DNA of 8,525 bases, taken from an uncultured delta proteobacterium (lineage in GTDB: Bacteria > Myxococcota_A > Bradymonadia > REDH01). The stretch spans positions 1 through 8,525 of the forward strand of contig CAIQPA010000461.1 in the NCBI GenBank assembly GCA_903873545.1, given 5' to 3'. The notes under the pieces were generated by a model that had not been told where the DNA came from, searched no databases, and saw only the letters and a list, made by a program, of their open reading frames with translations. This document shows positions 1-5,057 of the stretch, one piece after another. Position 1 is the stretch's first letter, and each line of letters starts with the position of its first letter. Both the position numbers and the translations under genes were made by a program.

Positions 1-1
1 A

Positions 2-832
2 GCCCATGTCGCCATCTACAACGCCATCAAGGCCAACGACACCATCGACGCAGACGGCGACGGGATCGCCGCCTCGGTCGGTCTCACCCTCTCGGTCATC
101 GCCTGGCAGCCCTCGCGCAACAACCAGCCCAGCACCGACCCGGCCGACATCGCCGCCGCGGCCCGCATGGACTACGCCTACAACATCTTCTTTGCCAAGG
201 CGGTCTACGAGGGTGGCTTCGACAGCGACCTCGACGGCACCTTCGACGAACAGCGCCCCGACTGGCAGGGCAAGCTCGATTGGCTCGGCCTACAGTATTA
301 CTTCCGCGGCGGCGTCACCGCCCGCACCCAGGCCATCAGGCAGCTCGCACTCACCCCCTGCTACCCGCCCATCGACTTCGGCTCCTGCATCCGCCCCGAA
401 GACAACACCCACTGGGTGCCCGAGATGCGCTACGCCTTCTGGGAGCCCGGCCTCTACGACCTCCTCATGGCCGCCTCCAACCGCTGGCCCGACCTCCCGC
501 TCCTCGTTTCCGAGTCGGGCCTCGCAACGCACGAAGGCCAGCGCCGGGCCGAGCATGTGACCCGCTCGCTCGAGCAGATCCACCGCGCCATCACCGACGG
601 CGCAGACGTACGCGGCTACTACCACTGGAGCCTCACCGATAACTTCGAATGGGCCGAGGGCTTTGGCCCCCGCTTCGGCCTCTACAGCGTGGACTACACC
701 ACCTACGACCGCACCGCGACCGCCGGTGCCACCACGCTCGGCGAGATCGCTGCCGCACGCACCATCACCGAGGCGCAGCGCGCAGTGCTAGGCGGCCTCG
801 GACCCATGACGGTCGAGCCGCCGCTGCCCTGA
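2..832 (+). CDS. Glycoside hydrolase family 1 beta-glycosidase, C-terminal part (5' end outside window)
   Basis: The C-terminal 276 residues of a GH1 retaining beta-glycosidase (beta-glucosidase/beta-galactosidase type) are visible, read in frame from base 2 to a TGA stop. GH1 enzymes are (beta/alpha)8 barrels that cleave terminal beta-linked sugars. Family marks seen, numbered from the first visible codon: LDWLGLQYY at 92-100 (usual form D-F-L/I-G-x-N-Y-Y), the nucleophile motif LLVSESG at 167-173 with Glu171, and HWSLTDNFEWAEGFGPRFGL at 208-227, the aglycone/glycone-binding segment near the C-terminus of all GH1 enzymes. The acid/base Glu (NEP motif) would lie upstream of the window. Oddities: the usual E-N-G after the nucleophile is E-S-G, N-Y-Y is Q-Y-Y, and two acidic loops DADGDG (16-21) and DSDLDG (74-79) resemble calcium-binding loops not typical of GH1. 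Substrate and location cannot be judged because the N-terminus is missing. Family call is secure. Confidence 0.9.
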   Translation, partial: AHVAIYNAIKANDTIDADGDGIAASVGLTLSVIAWQPSRNNQPSTDPADIAAAARMDYAYNIFFAKAVYEGGFDSDLDGTFDEQRPDWQGKLDWLGLQYYFRGGVTARTQAIRQLALTPCYPPIDFGSCIRPEDNTHWVPEMRYAFWEPGLYDLLMAASNRWPDLPLLVSESGLATHEGQRRAEHVTRSLEQIHRAITDGADVRGYYHWSLTDNFEWAEGFGPRFGLYSVDYTTYDRTATAGATTLGEIAAARTITEAQRAVLGGLGPMTVEPPLP

Positions 833-857
833 CGCGAGCCGGCCCAAAACGCAGCGA

Positions 858-877
858 GCCCCGGCGATTGCCGAGGC
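858..877. terminator. Possible bidirectional hairpin between convergent GH1 gene and pckA
   Basis: An 8-bp stem with one C/A mismatch (GCCCCGGC at 858-865, GCCGAGGC at 870-877) closes a GATT loop, inside the 73-bp gap between two convergent stop codons. Position fits a shared terminator. There is no T-tract immediately after the stem on the plus strand; on the minus strand a short TTTT lies about 10 bases further on. It is weak as an intrinsic terminator and may only be a chance GC-rich fold. Confidence 0.25.
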
Positions 878-905
878 CCGAACTGCAACGCCGATGCGGC
901 GGAGA

Positions 906-2525
906 CTAGCCCTCTTCCTTCAGCACGAGTCCTTCAACCGCCTCGCCCTTCGGCGCGGCAGCAAGCACCTCGGCGCTCGCCTTGTCGGCATACTTCTCAA
1001 AGTTCTTCCGGAAGAGCGCGCCAACCTTGTTGGCCTGACGGTCGTAGGCCGCCTTGTCGCTCCAGGTGTTCCGCGGGATGAGGATCTCCGAGGGAACACC
1101 CTCGCAGAGCGTGGGGACCTCGAGGCCGAAGACCGGGTCGGTCTCCGTCGGCGCGTTGGCGAGCGAACCGTCGTGGATCGCGTCAATGATGGCCCGCGTG
1201 TACTTGAGCTTCATGCGCGAGCCCACGCCGTGACCACCGCCCGACCAGCCGGTGTTGACCAGCCAGGTGGGGGCGTTGTGATGCCGCAGCTTCTCGGCGA
1301 GCATCTCGGCATACTTGGTCGGATGCCAGACCAGGAACGGCGCTCCAAAGCAGGCCGAGAAGGTCGCCTCGGGGTCGGTAACGCCCTCCTCCGTGCCGGC
1401 CACCTTCGCGGTGTAGCCGCTGATGAAGTGATACATCGCCTGCGCCGGATTGAGCCGCGCAACGGGCGGCAGCACGCCGAAAGCATCGCAGGTCAGGAAG
1501 ACCACGTTGGTCGGGTGCGGGCCCACGCAGGGCAGCTTCGCATTCTCGATGAATTCAATCGGGTAGGCGCCGCGCGTGTTGTCGGTGATGCGCGTGTCGG
1601 CAAAGTCCACCACCCGGGTCTGCGGGTTGTAGATGACATTCTCGAGCACCGAGCCGAACTTGAGCGCGCTCCAGATCTCCGGCTCCTGCTCCGCAGAGAG
1701 GTTGATCATCTTGGCGTAGCAGCCGCCCTCGATGTTGAAGATGCCGTCATCCGACCAGCAGTGCTCGTCGTCGCCGATGAGCAGGCGGCCCGGATCAGCC
1801 GAGAGCGTCGTCTTGCCCGTGCCCGAAAGTCCGAAGAAGAGCGAGGTGGTGCCCTCCTTGCTCTCGTTCGCGGAGCAGTGCATCGACAACACGCCCTGCT
1901 TCGGCATGAGGTAGTTCATGATGGTGAAGACACCCTTCTTCATCTCACCGGCATACTCCGTGCCGAGGATGACCATCTCCTTGCGCTCGAAGGAGAGCGC
2001 GATGCTGGTCTTCGACGACATGCCCGCCGTCTGCGCGTTGGCCGAGAAGCCGCCAGCGTTGATGATGGTGTAGTCGGGGGTGCCGAAGTCGGCGAGCTCC
2101 TCCGCTGTGGGGCGGATGAGCATGTCCCACATGAAGAGCGCGTGGTAGGCGCGGGCGCAGATGATACGCACCTTGATGCGGTACTTCGGATCCCAGCCCG
2201 CAAAGCCGTCCACCACGTAGAGGTGGGAGCGGGTGTTGAGGTAGTCGACGGCTCGCTCGCGGTTGATGACGAAGGTGCTGTCGGGGAGCTTCACATTGAC
2301 GCTGCCCCACCAGATGTCGTTGACCGATGCCGCGTTCTCCACAACCCGCTTGTCCTTGGGGCTGCGGCCGGTCTTCTTGCCGGAGAGCGCCACAAGCGCG
2401 CCCGTCGAGGCAATGGCCGTGTCGGGCTCATAGCGGAGCGCCTCTTCGTAGAGACGCGCGGGGGCAGCATTCCTCAAGATGCGCGAAACTGTGATGCCGC
2501 TCGCGCCGAGGTTGAAACTATCCAT
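906..2525 (-). CDS. pckA: Phosphoenolpyruvate carboxykinase (ATP)
   Basis: ATP-dependent PEP carboxykinase (EC 4.1.1.49) converts oxaloacetate plus ATP to PEP, CO2 and ADP in the cytoplasm, the entry step of gluconeogenesis from TCA intermediates. The 539-residue product has the normal family length. Visible motifs: GRSPKDK near 53-59 (oxaloacetate-binding Arg), EYAGEMKKG around 190-198 (metal-binding Lys), MHCSAN at 215-220 (metal-binding His216), the P-loop GLSGTGKTT at 232-240, the second kinase motif GDDEHCW around 251-257 (metal-binding Asp), and TDNTRGAYP around 314-322 (Arg318). All expected catalytic residues are present. The P-loop form separates it from the GTP-dependent family. I chose the ATG at 2525 because AGGTG lies 4 bases upstream; the in-frame ATG at 2570 adds 15 residues and has no Shine-Dalgarno. 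The gene lies 144 bp downstream of the SDR gene on the same strand and probably has its own promoter. It converges with the GH1 gene. Confidence 0.97.
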   Translation of the reverse strand: MDSFNLGASGITVSRILRNAAPARLYEEALRYEPDTAIASTGALVALSGKKTGRSPKDKRVVENAASVNDIWWGSVNVKLPDSTFVINRERAVDYLNTRSHLYVVDGFAGWDPKYRIKVRIICARAYHALFMWDMLIRPTAEELADFGTPDYTIINAGGFSANAQTAGMSSKTSIALSFERKEMVILGTEYAGEMKKGVFTIMNYLMPKQGVLSMHCSANESKEGTTSLFFGLSGTGKTTLSADPGRLLIGDDEHCWSDDGIFNIEGGCYAKMINLSAEQEPEIWSALKFGSVLENVIYNPQTRVVDFADTRITDNTRGAYPIEFIENAKLPCVGPHPTNVVFLTCDAFGVLPPVARLNPAQAMYHFISGYTAKVAGTEEGVTDPEATFSACFGAPFLVWHPTKYAEMLAEKLRHHNAPTWLVNTGWSGGGHGVGSRMKLKYTRAIIDAIHDGSLANAPTETDPVFGLEVPTLCEGVPSEILIPRNTWSDKAAYDRQANKVGALFRKNFEKYADKASAEVLAAAPKGEAVEGLVLKEEG

Positions 2526-2529
2526 CTGA

Positions 2530-2534
2530 CACCT
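2530..2534 (-). promoter_or_regulatory. Ribosome binding site that sets the pckA start
   Basis: On the minus strand AGGTG stands 4 bases before the ATG at 2525, which suits pairing with the 3' end of 16S rRNA. The alternative upstream ATG at 2570 has no comparable sequence, so this site favours the shorter 539-residue product. Confidence 0.6.
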
Positions 2535-2543
2535 ATCTGAAGG

Positions 2544-2574
2544 GCTATAGGACCCGCCAGACCGACCCATGCAA
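2544..2574 (-). promoter_or_regulatory. Weak candidate promoter for pckA
   Basis: On the minus strand TTGCAT (2574-2569) and TATAGC (2549-2544) are separated by 19 bases, just upstream of the pckA ribosome binding site. The -10-like hexamer keeps TATA, but the -35 is poor and the spacing is long. It is the best sigma-70-like match I see in the 144-bp gap, and it remains speculative. The transcript leader would be short, under 20 bases. Confidence 0.2.
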
Positions 2575-2669
2575 CGCTTCGCGGGCCATCCAACCAGGTC
2601 CGAGACGACTACAACATCTCGCTTCGGTCGTCCATTGCCACCGCCATCCTCTGGCAGCGCACAGTAGCG

Positions 2670-3521
2670 TTACTCGTAGGTCGGCGTTGGACGGCCCGCA
2701 TAGAAGGCGCGCATGTTTGCCGCCGCCGCACTGCCGAACAACGGCTCGCCGCCATGCACCTCGAGCGTCGTTCCCGTCACAAAGCCCGCAGCCGGAGAGA
2801 GCAGGAAGGCGACCGCCGCCGCCACCTCGCGCGGGCGGCCGAGCCGACCTGCAGGAATGCTCGGGATGCTATCCTCGAAGGTCTTCCGAAACTCGGGCGC
2901 GTAGGAGTCGATGCCGCTGCTCAAGATGACGCCCGGCGCGACCGCATTCACACGCACGCCCGATTGCGCCCACTCGAAGGCCAGCGTCTTCGTCAGGTTC
3001 TCCACACCCGCACGCGCCGCACTTGTGTGGGCCATCATCGGGAAGCCGTTCGACACCTGCGCCACGATGTTCACAATCGCACCACGACCTGCCGCCAGCA
3101 TCGCCCGCTCCGCGACGGCCTGGCTCATCAGAAAGGTACCGGTCAGGTTGGTCTCGATGACCGCGTCCCACCCCTTCTTGCGGATCATCACAGCCGGCGA
3201 CGGGAACTGGCCGCCCGCATTGTTCACCAGCCCGTCGACCTGTCCGAACCGCGCAAGCACCGCCTCCACGCAGGCCGCCACCGACTCGGGATCGCGGATG
3301 TTGCAGACCTGGGTGACCACCTCGCCCGGCCCGGGCAATGCCGCCAACGCTGCGGCTCCCGCGGCTAGCTTCTCTGCAGTCCGGCTCGCGATCACCACAT
3401 GGGCACCCAGCTGCCGAAGCTCTCCGGCAATCGCCAGCCCGATGCCCGTGCCACCGCCGGTGACCAGCACCACCTGCCCGTCGAAGAGGCCGTCGCGAAA
3501 GATGGATGGGTCTCGAAACAT
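2670..3521 (-). CDS. Short-chain dehydrogenase/reductase, peroxisomal trans-2-enoyl-CoA reductase-like
   Basis: A 283-residue SDR with a complete Rossmann fold. The cofactor motif TGGGTGIG is at 21-28, a basic ASRTAEK segment at 45-51 after beta-2 suggests NADPH, NNAG is at 100-103, and the helix-4 Asn is in ETNLTG (Asn125). VNAVAPGVI at 191-199 and FVTGTTLEVHGG at 247-258 are the usual C-terminal SDR features. The classical catalytic YxxxK is missing: the aligned positions are Thr166 and Arg170 in HTSAARAGVENLTK. This resembles the HSGAARAGV segment I recall in PECR and the related one in 2,4-dienoyl-CoA reductases, which reduce enoyl-CoA double bonds rather than ketones. An acyl-CoA-reducing role is therefore inferred; the substrate is unproven. 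The start is supported by GAGG 6 bases upstream, which sits in the 12-bp gap after the rlmK-like gene, so the two are probably co-transcribed. Other SDR activities cannot be excluded. Confidence 0.85.
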   Translation of the reverse strand: MFRDPSIFRDGLFDGQVVLVTGGGTGIGLAIAGELRQLGAHVVIASRTAEKLAAGAAALAALPGPGEVVTQVCNIRDPESVAACVEAVLARFGQVDGLVNNAGGQFPSPAVMIRKKGWDAVIETNLTGTFLMSQAVAERAMLAAGRGAIVNIVAQVSNGFPMMAHTSAARAGVENLTKTLAFEWAQSGVRVNAVAPGVILSSGIDSYAPEFRKTFEDSIPSIPAGRLGRPREVAAAVAFLLSPAAGFVTGTTLEVHGGEPLFGSAAAANMRAFYAGRPTPTYE

Positions 3522-3533
3522 GTCGCCCTCGTC

Positions 3534-4574
3534 TTACGGTCTGCGCCGCTCGTCCCGCTCCGGCGGGCGGAACTGCGCTCGAATCTCGCGGTCGCGCTTG
3601 TCCAGGATCTCACGGAGAAAGAGGTCCTGCTCGATCCGCCAGCAGCGGTGAATCCGACGGTCGCGGAAGTCGGGCGGGATGGAGTCGGGCGTCATCTCCT
3701 GGCGGCCGATGAGCGGCTCCAGCGCCGCATCGAGCTCAAACTTCCGGAAGTTGGTCGAAAAGTAGATGCGGCCACCCGGTGCAACCACCCGCGCCACCGC
3801 CGCCAGCAGCGCCACATGGTCGCGCTGAACAACGAAATCGCTCTCGGTCCGCTTGCTGTTGGAGAAGGTCGGCGGGTCGCAGACCACCAGGTCGAAGCGC
3901 TCGCCCCGCTCCAGCGCACCGTCGAGCCAGCTGAGCACATCGGCCTGCACAAACCGATGGTTCGTACCGAGCAGCCCATTCCGCTCAAAGTTCTCGTAGG
4001 CCCGCGTCAGGTAGTTCCGCGACAAGTCGACGCTGGTCGTCGAAGCCGCGCCGCCGCCCGCTGCATGCACCGAGAAGGCGCCCGTGTAGCAAAAGAGGTT
4101 GAGCACCCGCTGCCGGCTCGCGCTCCGCTGAACCTCCATCCGGGTCGTCCGATGGTCCAGGAAGAGCCCCGTGTCGAGGTAGTCCGACAGGTTGATCCCA
4201 AACCGAAGTCCACCCTCCACCACCTCGCTCCCGTGGCTCTCCGTCGCCACTCGCTCGTACTGCGCCAGCCCCTTCTGCCGCCGGCGCCGCTTGGCATAGG
4301 CCGCCTCGGGATCGAGCCCCAGCGCCCGCGCAGCTGCCTCTGACCAGCACTCCAGGCGGGCGTCTGACTCCTCATCCGACAGCCGGTCCTCAAAGGCGAA
4401 GCTCCCCAGATGGAGCTCCTGCCCGAAGACCTCAACCACCAGGGGCAGTTCCGGAATGTCGCGGTCGTAGACCCGGTAGGCGTGGATGTGGTCCCGCTTC
4501 CGCCAGGGCTGGAGCTTGCGCTCATTCTTCGCAATGCGATTGGCCAACATCTCGGCCGTTCTCAACCAATCCAT
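3534..4574 (-). CDS. rlmK: 23S rRNA (guanine(2069)-N7)-methyltransferase, stand-alone RlmK type
   Basis: A 346-residue class I SAM-dependent methyltransferase that matches, as I recall it, the C-terminal half of E. coli RlmL (RlmKL), which makes m7G2069 in 23S rRNA. Signature segments: ANRIAKNERKLQPWRKR (11-27), YRVYDRDIPE (33-42), RRQKGLAQY (98-106), DYLDTGLFLDHR (131-142), SAM-binding motif I LNLFCYTGAFSVHAA (158-172), the acidic motif II TTSVDLS (179-185), DPPTFSNSKR (233-242), and FSTN (272-275). IHRCW at 308-312 is near the end. There is no THUMP domain and no RlmL m2G2445 half; the gene begins at a proper ATG with AGGT 7 bases upstream, so this is a separate gene rather than a truncated fusion. 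The last 25 residues are rich in Arg, Asp and Glu. It diverges from apaG (90 bp) and is followed after 12 bp by the SDR gene. The methyltransferase family is certain; exact target base is inferred. Confidence 0.85.
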   Translation of the reverse strand: MDWLRTAEMLANRIAKNERKLQPWRKRDHIHAYRVYDRDIPELPLVVEVFGQELHLGSFAFEDRLSDEESDARLECWSEAAARALGLDPEAAYAKRRRRQKGLAQYERVATESHGSEVVEGGLRFGINLSDYLDTGLFLDHRTTRMEVQRSASRQRVLNLFCYTGAFSVHAAGGGAASTTSVDLSRNYLTRAYENFERNGLLGTNHRFVQADVLSWLDGALERGERFDLVVCDPPTFSNSKRTESDFVVQRDHVALLAAVARVVAPGGRIYFSTNFRKFELDAALEPLIGRQEMTPDSIPPDFRDRRIHRCWRIEQDLFLREILDKRDREIRAQFRPPERDERRRP

Positions 4575-4664
4575 TGCGCGACCTGCTGCTTACCGTGACA
4601 CTTGACGCGACCCGTTCGCACAACCAACTTGCCGGCGCAACTTCCATCCTGACACGGCTCCGCA

Positions 4665-5057
4665 ATGGCGACCCAAAGCAGCTGCTCCACCGAAGGCATT
4701 ACCGTCTCGGTTACCTCCACCTTCTCCCGCGAGCGGTCGCAGCCACAGGCCAACCGCTTCTTCTTCCTCTACGAGATCCGCATCCTCAACGAGGGAACCG
4801 TCCCGGCGCAGCTGATGCACCGCCACTGGATCATCACCGACGCCAACGGCGACCGCCAAGAGGTCCGCGGGCCCGGCGTCATCGGGGAGACCCCGCGCCT
4901 GCTCCCCGGCCAGGCCTTTGAGTATGTGAGCGGCTGTGCGCTCTCCACCTCCTTTGGCGCCATGGAGGGCACCTACGAGATGGTGCGCGACGACGGGAGC
5001 TCCTTTCAGGCTCGCATCGCCCCCTTCAGCCTCGCGCTCCCGCACGCCATCAACTAG
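4665..5057 (+). CDS. apaG: ApaG domain protein (DUF525)
   Basis: A 130-residue protein close in length to E. coli ApaG (125 residues), a small cytoplasmic beta-sandwich protein of the fibronectin type III-like fold. Its biochemical role is not settled; in enterobacteria the gene sits with rsmA and apaH, which are not adjacent here. Family motifs are present: RFFFLYEIRI (31-40), HRHWIITDANG (52-62), the glycine-rich GPGVIGETP loop (69-77), PGQAFEYVSG (81-90) and GAMEGTYEM (98-106). No domain is fused to it. The ATG is the only reasonable start, though no good Shine-Dalgarno precedes it. A TTGACG hexamer at 4602-4607 could be a -35 element, but I see no convincing -10. The TAG stop overlaps the stop of convergent sucA in a shared CTAG. 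Confidence 0.93.
   Translation: MATQSSCSTEGITVSVTSTFSRERSQPQANRFFFLYEIRILNEGTVPAQLMHRHWIITDANGDRQEVRGPGVIGETPRLLPGQAFEYVSGCALSTSFGAMEGTYEMVRDDGSSFQARIAPFSLALPHAIN

Noticed and set aside
6..560. A plus-strand Ser/Pro/Thr-rich open frame at the left edge
   Set aside because: It is a shifted frame of the GH1 gene; its low-complexity composition is what a GC-rich gene gives in the wrong frame.
894..2540. A 548-codon open frame on the plus strand lying antisense to the whole of pckA
   Set aside because: Its codons are exactly in register with pckA codons on the other strand. In that register antisense stops arise only from TTA, CTA and TCA codons, which are rare in high-G+C genes. The translation has no recognisable domain, while pckA is fully conserved.
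2526..2570. Longer pckA start at the ATG at 2570 (15 extra residues)
   Set aside because: No Shine-Dalgarno precedes it, the extra residues do not look like family sequence, and AGGTG stands directly before the ATG at 2525.
3399..4343. A 314-codon plus-strand open frame over the rlmK and SDR genes
   Set aside because: It has the same antisense codon register, an Arg/His/Pro-rich composition with no motifs, and it crosses two real genes.
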